64,000 bases of DNA from Collibacillus ludicampi (GCF_023705585.1 NZ_BOQE01000001.1:3442710-3506709); one strand, 5' to 3'; shown: positions 8,327 through 17,491, numbered from the stretch's first letter. A program made the numbers and translations. The notes: a model not told the origin generated them from the sequence alone.

Positions 8327-9406
8327 TTGAGCGACCGTAAAGCAGCTTTAGATCAGGCGTTGCGCCTTATCGAGAAACAATTTGGCAAAGGCTCGATCAT
8401 GAAACTTGGAGAAGCAACAAACATGATGTCGGTGGAAACCGTTTCCTCCGGGTCTCTCGCGCTCGATATTGCACTTGGAGTCGGAGGTTTTCCGCGCGGC
8501 AGGATTATTGAAATATACGGTCCCGAATCGTCCGGTAAGACAACCGTCGCATTGCACACGATCGCAGAAGTGCAGAAAATCGGCGGTCAAGCGGCATTTA
8601 TTGACGCGGAGCACGCCTTGGATCCTGTGTATGCACAGAAGCTTGGAGTCAATATCGACGAATTGCTGATCTCACAACCGGATACCGGGGAACAGGCGCT
8701 CGAAATCGCGGAGGCGCTTGTGCGCAGCGGTGCTGTAGATGTCATCGTAATCGACTCGGTTGCCGCTCTCGTTCCCAAAGCTGAGATCGACGGGGAGATG
8801 GGAGATGCTCACGTTGGCTTGCAGGCGAGACTCATGTCCCAAGCGCTGAGAAAGTTGTCGGGAGCGATTTCCAAATCGAAGACACTCGCGATTTTTATTA
8901 ACCAAATCCGGGAAAAAGTAGGCGTGATGTTCGGTAATCCGGAAACCACGACGGGGGGAAGAGCGTTAAAGTTTTATTCCACGATCCGCTTGGAAGTGCG
9001 CAGGGCCGAAGCCCTGAAGCAGGGGAATGAACTCGTTGGAAATCGCGTGAAAATTAAAGTGGTGAAGAATAAAGTCGCGCCGCCTTTTAAATCGGCTGAT
9101 GTTGATATCATGTTCGGCGAAGGGATTTCCCGCGAGGGCAGTATTATCGATATGGGAACCGAACTAGATATCATCACGAAGAGCGGTGCTTGGTATTCTT
9201 TCCAAGACGAACGTTTGGGCCAGGGGCGTGAAAATGCGAAACAATTCCTCAAGGAGCATCCGGAGATTGCTAATCAGATTGAGGAGAAGATTCGCGAATA
9301 TTATAATGTCTCTGGTCCGGGAGCGAAGGTCAGCGTTCCAGCCGCAACCGATGAGAGCTTTGACGAATTTGAAGGGATTTTTAGTGATTCCTTGATCGAC
9401 GAGTAA
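8327..9406 (+). CDS. recA: Recombinase RecA
   Basis: RecA is the ATP-dependent strand-exchange protein of homologous recombination and the co-protease that triggers LexA cleavage. The 359-residue product has [13 protein letters not shown], Walker A GPESSGKT, Walker B-type [10 protein letters not shown], and the L2-region signature [15 protein letters not shown]. The start is taken as TTG 8327 ([12 protein letters not shown]), 9 bases after GAAGGGG; the TTG at 8318 directly abuts that ribosome binding site. A perfect LexA box lies upstream, and recX overlaps its stop codon. Confidence 0.97.
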   Translation: MSDRKAALDQALRLIEKQFGKGSIMKLGEATNMMSVETVSSGSLALDIALGVGGFPRGRIIEIYGPESSGKTTVALHTIAEVQKIGGQAAFIDAEHALDPVYAQKLGVNIDELLISQPDTGEQALEIAEALVRSGAVDVIVIDSVAALVPKAEIDGEMGDAHVGLQARLMSQALRKLSGAISKSKTLAIFINQIREKVGVMFGNPETTTGGRALKFYSTIRLEVRRAEALKQGNELVGNRVKIKVVKNKVAPPFKSADVDIMFGEGISREGSIIDMGTELDIITKSGAWYSFQDERLGQGRENAKQFLKEHPEIANQIEEKIREYYNVSGPGAKVSVPAATDESFDEFEGIFSDSLIDE

Positions 9407-10053
9407 TGGATAAGCATACGATCACTGCGATTAAGGCGGAGCGCTCCAGCCATGATCGGGTATGCGTGTTTATAAACGGTGATCCGGTTTTGCGTGTAAG
9501 ACGCGAAGTGGTTGTGAAAGCGAAGTTGCGGGTGGGGCAGGTGTTATCCTCGGAGGAGTTGGATGCCCTCCGTGCGGAAGAACAACTCGGCTTTGCCAAG
9601 GATCTTGCAATCAAGTATCTCGCCGCCCGGCCCCGTTCCGCCTATCAGCTTCGTGTGTATCTTGTGCGAAAGGGATTTTCGGAAGCCGTTATCCAGCAGG
9701 TGTTTCAATTTTTGTCCGAATACGGATATGTAGACGACAAACGTTACGCGGAAGGCTTTGTGCGAAGTCGATTGCAAGATCGGCCGCGAAGTGAGCGCAT
9801 GTTGCGTTTTGAATTACAACAAAAAGGTATCGCGGATGAAGTGATCGATGAAGTGTTAGCTTCCGCATGTGTGGATGATCAAAAGACTGCGCTTGCTCTG
9901 GCTCGTGCGCGCCTCGCGAAAATGAGGGACGTTGATGAACGGGTACTTACGCGCCGGCTTGGCTCTTTTCTTGCTCGTAGAGGATATCGTATGGGTACGA
10001 TTCAGGAAATCTTGCGAACCATCAAAAACACCTCCAATCTTGACAATGATTGA
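9406..10053 (+). CDS. recX: Regulatory protein RecX
   Basis: RecX modulates RecA filament extension. The 215-residue, highly charged protein consists of repeated three-helix units, with the family signature YGYVDDKRYAEGFVRSR at about residues 105-121. It starts at an ATG overlapping the recA stop by one base (TAATGG), so the pair is translationally coupled and shares the SOS-controlled promoter. Its 3' end carries the -35 region of the following rny promoter. Confidence 0.9.
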   Translation: MDKHTITAIKAERSSHDRVCVFINGDPVLRVRREVVVKAKLRVGQVLSSEELDALRAEEQLGFAKDLAIKYLAARPRSAYQLRVYLVRKGFSEAVIQQVFQFLSEYGYVDDKRYAEGFVRSRLQDRPRSERMLRFELQQKGIADEVIDEVLASACVDDQKTALALARARLAKMRDVDERVLTRRLGSFLARRGYRMGTIQEILRTIKNTSNLDND

Positions 10054-10068
10054 CACAAAAGTTACAAT
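10040..10068 (+). promoter_or_regulatory. Sigma-A promoter P1 for rny
   Basis: TTGACA (10040-10045), a 17-base spacer and TACAAT (10063-10068), overlapping the last codons of recX. It is close to consensus and about 135 bases before rny. Confidence 0.7.
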
Positions 10069-10090
10069 TAAATTGCGTATGAGCAGCTTG

Positions 10091-10134
10091 ATCGGTCACT
10101 GTCAAGTTGACAGTCTGATGTACCGATTTATACA
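10091..10134 (+). promoter_or_regulatory. Palindromic operator-like site and second promoter before rny
   Basis: ACTGTCAA-g-TTGACAGT (10098-10114) is a perfect 8+8 palindrome, flanked further out by ATCGGT (10091-10096) and ACCGAT (10122-10127). Its right arm contains TTGACA (10107-10112), spaced 16 bases from TATACA (10129-10134), a second possible promoter. The overlap suggests a repressor or activator site; no cognate protein is evident. Confidence 0.5.
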
Positions 10135-10201
10135 ACCTATTAGAGGGTCTGCGTCGTCTAGCTCAGACTGATACGTTTCTGAGCAAGGAGGCGTTACCCA
10201 T

Positions 10202-11743
10202 ATGTCATACCTCTTGATTGTTGCTTTTTCCTTAATCTTCCTGTTGGTGGGTATGGCGATCGGCTACGTCTTACGGCGTTCTTTCGCGGAGAGAAAGATC
10301 CAATCCGCCGAAGAACGTGCAGCCCAGATCGTCGACCAAGCTACGAGGGAAGCGGAAGCCAAGATGAAGGAAGCGATCATCGAAGCGAAGGAAGAAGTAC
10401 ACAAGCTGCGTTCCGAAGCCGAAAAAGATATCCGCGAGCGGCGTAACGAGATTCAACGACTTGAGCGACGCTTACTTCAGAAAGAGGAAACGCTTGATCG
10501 TAAGACCGAAGCGATTGAGAAGCGCGGAGAAATTTTGGCGATAAAAGAACGTAATGTGGAAGAGATGAGGGAGCAAGTTGAAGAGCTCTATCGGGCTCAA
10601 GCGGCCGAATTAGAAAGAATTAGCGGTTTGACACGAGAAGAAGCGCGCAATTTGATTCTCTCGAATGTAGAAGCGGAATGCCGTCATGAAGCTGCTATGC
10701 TCATGAAAGAGATTGAGCAACAGGCGCGGCTGGAGGCGGATAAGAAAGCAAAGGAGATCATCTGTACGGCGATTCAACGCTGTGCTGCCGATCATGTTGC
10801 GGAAACTACCGTTTCAGTTGTAGCTTTACCGAATGATGAAATGAAAGGCCGTATTATCGGTCGTGAAGGGCGAAATATTCGAGCCCTAGAAACTTTAACA
10901 GGGATCGACCTTATTATCGACGATACACCGGAGGCAGTCATTCTGTCTGGATTTGATCCCGTACGCAGGGAAATCGCCCGTGTGGCTTTGGAGAAATTGG
11001 TTGCGGATGGGCGTATCCATCCCGCTCGAATCGAGGAAATGGTTGAAAAAGCACGTCGTGAAATCGACGAGCGTATTCGTGAAGAAGGAGAGCAAGCGAC
11101 TTTCGAAACGGGCGTAACCGGCTTACACCCCGATTTGATCAAAATCCTCGGTCGCTTGAAATATCGGACCAGTTACGGTCAAAACGTTTTAAAACATTCA
11201 ATTGAAGTTGCGCATCTTGCTGGATTGATGGCGGCGGAACTGGGATTGGATATAAATTTGGCGAAGCGCGCCGGATTGTTACATGATATAGGGAAGGCGA
11301 TTACCCACGAAGTGGAAGGTTCCCATGTTGAGATCGGTCTTGATCTGGCTAAGAAGTATAAAGAACATCCCGTCGTGATCAATGCGATCGGTGCTCATCA
11401 TGGTGATATGGAATATACGTCGCCTATATCTTTGTTAGTTGGTGCGGCTGATGCTCTATCTGCTGCCCGACCGGGTGCTCGCCGTGAAACACTCGATATA
11501 TATATTAAACGTCTTGAGAAATTGGAAGAAATCGCCGAATCGTTTGAAGGCGTGGACAAGTCATATGCTATACAAGCGGGTCGCGAAATACGAATTATCG
11601 TTAAGCCTGAGCTAATTGATGACGCAGAATCGGTACGCGTCTCTCGGGAAATCTCAAAACGAATTGAGAATGAACTTGATTACCCTGGGCAGATTAAAGT
11701 CACGGTGATCCGTGAGACCAGAGCCGTCGAATACGCAAAATAA
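10202..11743 (+). CDS. rny: Ribonuclease Y
   Basis: RNase Y is the membrane-anchored endoribonuclease that starts mRNA decay in many Firmicutes. The 513-residue protein begins with one membrane segment ([20 protein letters not shown]). A long charged coiled coil follows (to about residue 200), then a KH RNA-binding domain ([15 protein letters not shown]) and an HD domain with the catalytic motif LLHDIGKA. The ATG at 10202 follows AAGGAGG. Gene order recA-(recX)-rny-ymdB-spoVS is the Bacillus order. Confidence 0.96.
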   Translation: MSYLLIVAFSLIFLLVGMAIGYVLRRSFAERKIQSAEERAAQIVDQATREAEAKMKEAIIEAKEEVHKLRSEAEKDIRERRNEIQRLERRLLQKEETLDRKTEAIEKRGEILAIKERNVEEMREQVEELYRAQAAELERISGLTREEARNLILSNVEAECRHEAAMLMKEIEQQARLEADKKAKEIICTAIQRCAADHVAETTVSVVALPNDEMKGRIIGREGRNIRALETLTGIDLIIDDTPEAVILSGFDPVRREIARVALEKLVADGRIHPARIEEMVEKARREIDERIREEGEQATFETGVTGLHPDLIKILGRLKYRTSYGQNVLKHSIEVAHLAGLMAAELGLDINLAKRAGLLHDIGKAITHEVEGSHVEIGLDLAKKYKEHPVVINAIGAHHGDMEYTSPISLLVGAADALSAARPGARRETLDIYIKRLEKLEEIAESFEGVDKSYAIQAGREIRIIVKPELIDDAESVRVSREISKRIENELDYPGQIKVTVIRETRAVEYAK

Positions 11744-11773
11744 AGTAGCCTCTTCGGCTGCTTTATTTTTTTC
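11741..11773 (+). terminator. Intrinsic terminator after rny
   Basis: AAAGTAGCC-tctTC-GGCTGCTTT (one G-T pair) followed by ATTTTTTT, starting at the rny stop codon. Confidence 0.85.
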
Positions 11774-11876
11774 CATGCTTCTCATGAGCTAACGTGTTTT
11801 ACCTGAAGGAGATTGAAGAGAGACGGCGAATTTATTTTGCAGTATTGCCAAAAAGCCGTAGAAAGTAGTGACATGA

Positions 11877-12380
11877 ATGCGATCTCGTTTCAAAGAATCC
11901 AAAGGAATTCATTTGTTGATTTCTATGCTGATTCGCTATCCCCAAGTATCAACCATTCGTTTTGTACATAAGGGGAAGTTTGTGATATTAACGTTTTTAT
12001 TGAATGGATTCATCGAAGAAGAAACGTTCCAAAAATTCCTTTCAAAAGTGAAAGATTATTTTGTGGCGATGCAGGAATTTGATCATACTGTTAATAAATG
12101 GGGAACCTTTAGCCGATCGGTTCTGAACGAAGTTACGTTTATTACATATACACAATCTTTGAATCATTTATCTCTTTCCGAGATACGATTGGTTACCGCG
12201 CTGATTCAGGAGCACTTCGAATCATACATATTACTGGATCCGATAGAACTTCGAATGGAAGATATGGAAGCGCAAGATGAAGTGATTGAACATCTTTTGC
12301 ATCATCAAGAAGGAATCACCGAGGAACAGGATTTGGTTGCCTATCGAGATGGCGGGAAGGTATTCGTTTACAATATGTAA
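11877..12380 (+). CDS. Hypothetical protein between rny and ymdB
   Basis: A 167-residue soluble protein whose N-terminal half is rich in beta-forming residues (RYPQVSTIRFVHKGKFVILT) and whose C-terminal half is acidic. I do not recognise the family. A stop codon lies directly before the ATG in this frame and the ribosome binding site is weak. A better one (AAGGAGA, 11806-11812) leads into a different frame that stays open to about 12000, so a frameshift near 11880-11915 or an unusual start is possible. It is 38 bases before ymdB and probably co-transcribed with it. Confidence 0.6.
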   Translation: MRSRFKESKGIHLLISMLIRYPQVSTIRFVHKGKFVILTFLLNGFIEEETFQKFLSKVKDYFVAMQEFDHTVNKWGTFSRSVLNEVTFITYTQSLNHLSLSEIRLVTALIQEHFESYILLDPIELRMEDMEAQDEVIEHLLHHQEGITEEQDLVAYRDGGKVFVYNM

Positions 12381-12418
12381 ACGCACCAATTTTCCAAGTA
12401 GGTGTCAGGAGGATCGTT

Positions 12419-13216
12419 GTGCGCATTTTATTCTTAGGAGATATTGTTGGTCAACCGGGACGATTGATCGTCGAAACGTGGATGCCGAGATTAGTCGAAC
12501 GCTTTCAGCCCGATTTAACGATCGCTAATGCGGAGAATATCGCGAACGGACGTGGCATTACGTTGCGTTTGGCGGAGGCGCTCTTCGATGCAAAAATCGA
12601 TATTCTAACGATGGGAAATCACGTGTGGGACAATAAGGATGTTTTCAACTTTATTGCCGATGAACGGAGGATAGTTAGACCAGCTAACTATCCGATCCAC
12701 GCGCCGGGCATGGGGTATACGATCGTGAAGACAGGAAATGTCGATGTAGCAGTCATTAATCTCCTCGGGCGTACTTTCATGGGTGACTTTGATTCCCCGT
12801 TCACGGTGCTCGATAAGATCTTAGAAGAACTATCGGATGCGACCGATCATATTTTTATCGATTTTCACGCAGAGACGACCTCGGAAAAACTGGCTCTCGC
12901 TTGGCACGTTGCCGGCAGGGTTTCGGCAGTTATCGGCACACATACACATGTACAAACGGCAGATGCTCGTATCTTGCCCGGAGGAACGGCTTACATTACA
13001 GATGTTGGCATGTGTGGTCCGTATGACGGGATAATTGGAATTAAACGCGATCTGGTGATCCAAAAATTCTTGACACAGATGCCAGTGAAATTCGAGATCG
13101 AAGCAGGTCCTGCACAATTACATGCTGTAGTGGTCGATCTGGAGACGAATGGACGGGCGAAAACGATAACGCGCGTTTCGGTCACACCGGAACGGGTGGA
13201 ATTTTGTGAATATTAG
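12419..13216 (+). CDS. ymdB: YmdB-type metallophosphoesterase
   Basis: YmdB is a binuclear-metal phosphodiesterase that hydrolyses 2',3'-cyclic nucleotides in Bacillus and influences the motility/biofilm decision. The 265-residue protein shows calcineurin-like metal motifs: LGDIVGQPGR at the N-terminus, NAENIANG, GNHVWDNK, FIDFHAETTSEK and GTHTHVQTAD. The GTG start has AGGAGG 7 bases upstream. It lies between rny and spoVS exactly as in Bacillus. Confidence 0.93.
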   Translation: MRILFLGDIVGQPGRLIVETWMPRLVERFQPDLTIANAENIANGRGITLRLAEALFDAKIDILTMGNHVWDNKDVFNFIADERRIVRPANYPIHAPGMGYTIVKTGNVDVAVINLLGRTFMGDFDSPFTVLDKILEELSDATDHIFIDFHAETTSEKLALAWHVAGRVSAVIGTHTHVQTADARILPGGTAYITDVGMCGPYDGIIGIKRDLVIQKFLTQMPVKFEIEAGPAQLHAVVVDLETNGRAKTITRVSVTPERVEFCEY

Positions 13217-13228
13217 CGACGGAACTGA

Positions 13229-13253
13229 AGGAATTTTTACAAGAACCCCGAAT
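13229..13253 (+). promoter_or_regulatory. Sigma-H type promoter for spoVS
   Basis: AGGAATT (13229-13235), 14 bases, then GAAT (13250-13253) fits the Bacillus sigma-H pattern (RnAGGAwWW, 11-12 bases, RnnGAAT) apart from the R position. spoVS is a known sigma-H target in B. subtilis, which supports the call. Confidence 0.65.
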
Positions 13254-13302
13254 ATAGTAGAAGTGTCTTATTTATCCGATACTTCGAGGAGGTTCTTATC
13301 CC

Positions 13303-13563
13303 ATGGAGGTATTAAAAGTTTCAGCAAAATCCAATCCTAATTCTGTTGCGGGCGCTCTGGCAGGAGTTCTTCGCGAACGCGGTGGTGCTGAGATACAAGC
13401 CATCGGTGCCGGAGCTTTAAACCAAGCAGTAAAAGCAGTAGCGATTGCAAGAGGTTTTGTAGCACCTAGCGGAATGGACCTGATTTGTATTCCTGCATTT
13501 ACAGATATCATGATTGATGGCGAGGAAAGAACCGCAATCAAGTTGATTGTTGAGCCTCGTTGA
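13303..13563 (+). CDS. spoVS: Stage V sporulation protein S
   Basis: SpoVS is an 86-residue Alba-like nucleic-acid-binding protein needed for stage V of sporulation. Nearly every residue matches the invariant family pattern: VLKVSAKSNPNSVAGALAGV, IQAIGAGALNQAVKA and SGMDLICIPAFTDI. The ATG follows AGGAGG, and a sigma-H type promoter lies about 50 bases upstream. Together with cotE it marks the organism as an endospore former. Confidence 0.97.
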   Translation: MEVLKVSAKSNPNSVAGALAGVLRERGGAEIQAIGAGALNQAVKAVAIARGFVAPSGMDLICIPAFTDIMIDGEERTAIKLIVEPR

Positions 13564-13600
13564 CTGCTTGTATGATTGACATAAACTTGAGACTCCATGG

Positions 13601-13634
13601 AACCTGTTTATCCGAAAAGGAAAACAGGTTTTTT
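13601..13634 (+). terminator. Intrinsic terminator after spoVS
   Basis: AACCTGTTT (13601-13609) pairs perfectly with AAACAGGTT (13622-13630), followed by a T run. Confidence 0.9.
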
Positions 13635-13732
13635 ATCGTTCATAATCCGCTTCGCTTCAAAGGATGTGTGATGGAGAATATACTTGGATGGAGGCCTCTT
13701 TTGTTAGGGGAGTTATAAGGAGGACGTATTCT

Positions 13733-14680
13733 ATGAATCAAGCAAACGGCTTTTTGGTGGATGGTCATGCCGACATTCTACTTCGTATCGAGGAAGAAGG
13801 GCTTGATTTTTATAAAGATCGTACCAGTCTCCAACAGAGTTATCATCACATGGTAGAAGGCGGTGTTGACTTACAAATTTTCGCTTTATTTGTGGAACCC
13901 GAACACGAGCCTCCCGCCATGCTGACACGCGTATTACAGTATATCGAGACGTTTAAACGGGAAATCGCTGACGGAAAACGGCTCGGTGCTGTATACACGT
14001 ATCAGGATGTGCTCGAAAATCATGCGAAAGGAATCAAATCGGGTATGCTATCTCTTGAAGGTGGAGATTGCATACAGGGTGACCTGAGAATCCTCCGCAG
14101 CTTATATGATCTTGGAGTACGCGCCATGGGATTGACCTGGAATAACGGTAATTGTATTGCGGATGGAGTTGGGGAGAAAAAGGATCGTGGACTCACACCG
14201 TTTGGCCGTTCAGTGATTCGTGAAATGAATCGCTTGGGCATGCTGGTGGACGTATCCCATTTGGGTGAACGGAGTTTTTGGGATGTTTTGGAAGAAACGC
14301 GAGCACCTGTCATTGCTTCACATTCGAATGCAAAAGCGGTTTATTTTCACCGTAGAAATTTGACCGATGAACAGATTCGTGCAATCGCAAGTACGGGCGG
14401 CTTGGTAGGGGTTACGTTCGTACCTTACTTCATCCGTGACGGGGAAGCGACGATCAACGACCTGTTGCTCCATGTTGATCACATGCTTCACACGGCGGGA
14501 GAAGATGCTGTCGGTTTCGGTTCTGATTTCGACGGGATTGAACGAACGATGTTGGATTTGCGTAACGGATCCGATTATTCGCGTTTCCTTGAGGTCCTGA
14601 TTAAAGAGTACGGGGAAACCGTTACGAAGAAATTAATGGGTGAGAATTGGCTGCGCGTACTAAAACAAACATTGAAGTAG
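13733..14680 (+). CDS. Membrane dipeptidase (peptidase family M19)
   Basis: A zinc-dependent dipeptidase of the renal-dipeptidase family, 315 residues, cleaving dipeptides (some members act on D- or dehydro-peptides). Signatures are DGHADILLRIEEE (first metal motif), SLEGGDCI (bridging Glu), MGLTWNNGN, VDVSHLGERSFWDVL and PVIASHSNAKAV (His ligands), and GFGSDFDG. No signal peptide is visible, so it is probably cytosolic. The ATG at 13733 has AAGGAGG 9 bases upstream; the longer frame to 13664 lacks one. In Bacillus other genes follow spoVS, so this is a local variation. Confidence 0.9.
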   Translation: MNQANGFLVDGHADILLRIEEEGLDFYKDRTSLQQSYHHMVEGGVDLQIFALFVEPEHEPPAMLTRVLQYIETFKREIADGKRLGAVYTYQDVLENHAKGIKSGMLSLEGGDCIQGDLRILRSLYDLGVRAMGLTWNNGNCIADGVGEKKDRGLTPFGRSVIREMNRLGMLVDVSHLGERSFWDVLEETRAPVIASHSNAKAVYFHRRNLTDEQIRAIASTGGLVGVTFVPYFIRDGEATINDLLLHVDHMLHTAGEDAVGFGSDFDGIERTMLDLRNGSDYSRFLEVLIKEYGETVTKKLMGENWLRVLKQTLK

Positions 14681-14738
14681 TCCCGCATGTGCAGCGCCAT
14701 AAAAAGCCACTGGCAGCGTGGGGGCTGCTTTGAGGATT

Positions 14739-14866
14739 AGTGCTTGGGTGGATGTATCGCTTTGCGCTTGGGTTCGATGAAGGTCGTTCCGCTCGGATTC
14801 TAAATAGAGTTGCGGAACGACCTTCAACTCACCTCTTCGCTGCAAAGCGATACATCCACCCAAAAG
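14739..14866 (-). repeat. Nested palindromic repeat, copy R2 (simple form)
   Basis: This is the simplest member: one long hairpin. 14744-14765 pairs perfectly over 22 bases with 14842-14863, and 14779-14792 (GAAGGTCGTTCCGC) pairs perfectly over 14 bases with 14812-14825. It is oriented opposite to R4, since the CTTGGGTGG end comes first. It lies just after the dipeptidase gene and just before copy R3. Confidence 0.85.
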
Positions 14867-14942
14867 CCACTCCTTTTTTATTTGCAGCTTCCAATTTCTT
14901 TTTGCCACATAAGACTAGCTTTCGAACCTTGTAACCCTTATT

Positions 14943-15308
14943 CAGCAAGCGGCTACATCAGAGGATGAAAAGTGTCTTTGGGTGGGCGAAATGATTTGCG
15001 TGAGACAGCGACTTTGGAGGACGTCTCGCTTCCTTTCGGATGTAAAAGGGTATATGCATTGCGCGTAATAGCGACTTTGAAGGGCGTTTCGTTTCCTTTC
15101 CAGCCTGTAAGCGGCAAATGCTTGGCGTGAAACAGCGACTTTGGAGGTCGTCTCGCAACAAGCAAATATATTCCAAGCGAGACGACCTCCACGGAGCATG
15201 AACGCCAAGCATTTGCCCGCAATGACTACCTTCACGGAGCATAAGCGCAATGCATATACCCGCTGAAACGACCTCCACGGAGCGCGAACGCAAAGCATTC
15301 GCCCGCCT
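14943..15308 (+). repeat. Nested palindromic repeat, copy R3 (triple nest)
   Basis: The most elaborate member. It starts with the flank box CATCAGAGGATGAAAAG (14956-14972). Middle arms 15048-15064 and 15245-15261 are perfect 17-base complements. Inside them 15113-15127 pairs perfectly with 15203-15217, and inside those 15143-15156 pairs with 15177-15190. An outer pair (GCGACTTTGGAGG-type, about 15008-15030, with 15267-15305) is imperfect. Three homologous modules are thus nested like dolls. No credible ORF lies in 14681-15357. Confidence 0.85.
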
Positions 15309-15357
15309 AACCACAAGGTTTCCATATTAGACTTACAACATGAAATGAGGGATACCG

Positions 15358-16185
15358 ATGTCAACTCGTTACGATTTGCATGCCCATACAACCGCTTCGG
15401 ATGGAACGTTTTCTCCGCGCGAATTGGTCGAGTTAGCCAAGAAAAATGGTCTTTCCGGTGTTGCGGTTTGCGATCATGATACGACGGATGGGATCGAAGA
15501 GGCTCTCGAAGCCGGGACTCAATATGGTATAGAAATCGTGCCGGGAGTCGAGATTAACACGGAATATGAAGGGAAAGAAGTACACGTTCTGGGTTATTAT
15601 TTTGACCGCTCATCCACAGTTTTACAAGATTTGTTTCTTCAACTGCGGGAAGAACGACTGACGCGTATGGATCGTATCCTTCAAAAACTTCGGACAGCAG
15701 GCATACAGATCAGCGAGAAAGACGTATTGGCCGAGGCAAAAGGCGCATCAGTCGGTCGTCCCCATATCGCTCGGGTCCTGGTGCGTATGGGGTATGCCAG
15801 TGATATCCGTGATGCATTTGATCGCTGGATCGGGAAAGGGCGGCCGGGCTATGTAGAGAGGTTCAAATTGCATCCCGGACAAGCGGTACGCTTGATTCGC
15901 GAAGCTGGAGGCGTACCGGTGATCGCTCATCCCGGTTTGGTCGGAAAAGATGCGATCGTGGAAGAATTGATCCCCGAAGGTCTTCTCGGCCTGGAAGCAT
16001 TGCATCCCGATCACTCCCCCGAAGAACGTAAACGGTTTTCGCAAATGGCCGAAAACCTAGGTTTGATCGCCACTGGAGGTTCCGATTTCCATGGTGCGGG
16101 CGCAGAGCATCGGGGGGATTTGGGCAGCGTATATGTGGATGAACATGTTGTAGAACAACTGAAAAAGCGGAGTCTCATGTTTTAA
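15358..16185 (+). CDS. PHP-domain phosphoesterase (RNase AM / TrpH-like)
   Basis: A 275-residue PHP-superfamily metal-dependent phosphoesterase resembling E. coli YciV/RNase AM, which trims 3',5'-bisnucleotides and RNA 5' ends. Metal-binding motifs in order are YDLHAHTTASDG, AVCDHDTTDG, EINTEYEGKEVHVLGY, GVPVIAHPG and TGGSDFHGAG. The ATG at 15358 has GAGGGA about 7 bases upstream, immediately after repeat R3. The superfamily is certain; the exact substrate is inferred. Confidence 0.85.
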   Translation: MSTRYDLHAHTTASDGTFSPRELVELAKKNGLSGVAVCDHDTTDGIEEALEAGTQYGIEIVPGVEINTEYEGKEVHVLGYYFDRSSTVLQDLFLQLREERLTRMDRILQKLRTAGIQISEKDVLAEAKGASVGRPHIARVLVRMGYASDIRDAFDRWIGKGRPGYVERFKLHPGQAVRLIREAGGVPVIAHPGLVGKDAIVEELIPEGLLGLEALHPDHSPEERKRFSQMAENLGLIATGGSDFHGAGAEHRGDLGSVYVDEHVVEQLKKRSLMF

Positions 16186-16242
16186 GACAATTTTCATGGC
16201 ATATACTTGATGTATCAGGATAAGAAAGAGGTGAAATCTCCT

Positions 16243-16491
16243 TTGACGATGCATGGCGAACAGATGTGGGAGGAGAGGGTACGTGAACTGGAAAAAAGGA
16301 TCTCCCAACTGCGTACAGGCCGACGCATCTTAATGAACCTCTTGGAGATTAACGCCCAAAACCAAATGAGGCAAATTGCGCGTCTACAACGTGAGAATCA
16401 TGAATTGAAAAAACGAAACCGGCGATATGTGTCAAGAATTCTCCTACTGCAAGGAATGCACACATTAGAGGGATCATCAACAGATGAGTGA
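16243..16491 (+). CDS. Small coiled-coil protein
   Basis: An 82-residue, strongly basic and helical protein. Residues from about 8 to 65 form heptad-like Leu/Ile repeats with many Arg, Glu and Gln (EERVRELEKRISQLRTGRRI). The TTG start at 16243 lies 9 bases after GAAAGAGGTG; ATG 16249 is an alternative. I do not recognise the family. A strong terminator follows the stop. Confidence 0.6.
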   Translation: MTMHGEQMWEERVRELEKRISQLRTGRRILMNLLEINAQNQMRQIARLQRENHELKKRNRRYVSRILLLQGMHTLEGSSTDE

Positions 16492-16496
16492 TAAAG

Positions 16497-16523
16497 CCCT
16501 TTGCTACATGGCAAAGGGTTTTT
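16497..16523 (+). terminator. Intrinsic terminator
   Basis: CCCTTTGC (16497-16504) pairs perfectly with GCAAAGGG (16511-16518), followed by TTTTT. Confidence 0.9.
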
Positions 16524-16554
16524 GAACTCGGGGTAGTATATATAAGATGGAATT

Positions 16555-16572
16555 GTTTACATACATGTAAAC
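16555..16572. promoter_or_regulatory. Operator-like palindrome before the MBL-fold gene
   Basis: GTTTACAT-ac-ATGTAAAC is an 8+8 inverted repeat in an A/T-rich stretch after the terminator and 176 bases before the next gene. This looks like a binding site for a dimeric repressor. No obvious partner regulator is adjacent. Confidence 0.4.
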
Positions 16573-16747
16573 TTTCCGGGAATCAGAAAAGTTTCCTCTA
16601 TGATTCGACGGTTATGACTCAAAGAAGCGTTTCGAATCAAGCCATTTTACACGTCATACTATTCCCATGGAAATGAGATCTTTCGTCTTTATTCGTGTTT
16701 TGACAGAGATTTCTGACGTTTTTTGTCGGATGAAAGGAGACAGAGTT

Positions 16748-17488
16748 TTGCTGAAAATCGGTATCCTTGGCGAATATGGCCCCTATCCTGCTCCTGGGGG
16801 AACCACAACGGGTCTTCTGGTACAGACAGAGACAGGTCATTTTCTGATCGATATCGGAAGTGGAGTTCTTGCGGAAATGACGCGGCATATTTCCCTCAAT
16901 GATTTGGATGCGCTTATTATTACCCATCATCACCATGATCACGTTTCTGATCTTGGTGTTCTTAAGTATGCGATCATGGTTGAACGCGCGCAGGGAAAAA
17001 GGGATCGTCCACTTGCCGTATATGCGAACGGAGAACCCAAAAACGATTTCGCGAAAGTGACAATGAAAGATCACGTGATTGCCACCCCCATTTTTGCTGA
17101 TACAGTTTTAACATTGTGCGGGGCTACCGTGCGTTTTGCTGCTGTCAACCACGCCATCCCAACGTTGGCAGTCGCCGTTGAAAAGGATGGAAAGAAGTTT
17201 GTCTTTTCGGCCGATACAGGGCCTTGTCCGGAGATTGAACGGCTTGCCGAAGAGGCGGATTTGTTTATTTGTGAAGCCTCCTGGCTGATTGCAGATGAAG
17301 GTCCGGCAGAGATCGGGCATTTGACTACAAAACAGGCGGCAGAAATCGCTAAGAAGGCGGATGTGAAAGACTTATGTCTTACGCATCTGTATCCCGACTA
17401 TCATCCCGAAACGATTCGACAGGAGGGGACACAATATTTCGGTCGCCCTGTTCACGTGGCACAAAAAGGGATGTGGTTCGAATTGTAG
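16748..17488 (+). CDS. MBL-fold metal-dependent hydrolase (RNase Z-like)
   Basis: A 246-residue metallo-beta-lactamase-fold enzyme with the metal-binding signature THHHHDHVSD, a downstream FVFSADTGPCPE and ICEASW motif, and a final LTHLYPDYHPE. The pattern is that of the RNase Z/ElaC-related YhfI group; actual substrate unknown. The TTG start at 16748 follows AAAGGAGA by 8 bases; the longer frame to 16667 has no ribosome binding site. A single gene between two terminators. Confidence 0.85.
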   Translation: MLKIGILGEYGPYPAPGGTTTGLLVQTETGHFLIDIGSGVLAEMTRHISLNDLDALIITHHHHDHVSDLGVLKYAIMVERAQGKRDRPLAVYANGEPKNDFAKVTMKDHVIATPIFADTVLTLCGATVRFAAVNHAIPTLAVAVEKDGKKFVFSADTGPCPEIERLAEEADLFICEASWLIADEGPAEIGHLTTKQAAEIAKKADVKDLCLTHLYPDYHPETIRQEGTQYFGRPVHVAQKGMWFEL

Positions 17489-17491
17489 GAT

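Noticed and set aside
14958..15314. Several overlapping open frames of 80-150 codons inside repeat R3, and similar ones in R1, R4, R5 and R8
   Set aside because: They arise because the repeat modules are GC-rich palindromes lacking stops on both strands. None has a ribosome binding site or recognisable sequence, and the same peptides recur as shadows of the repeats.
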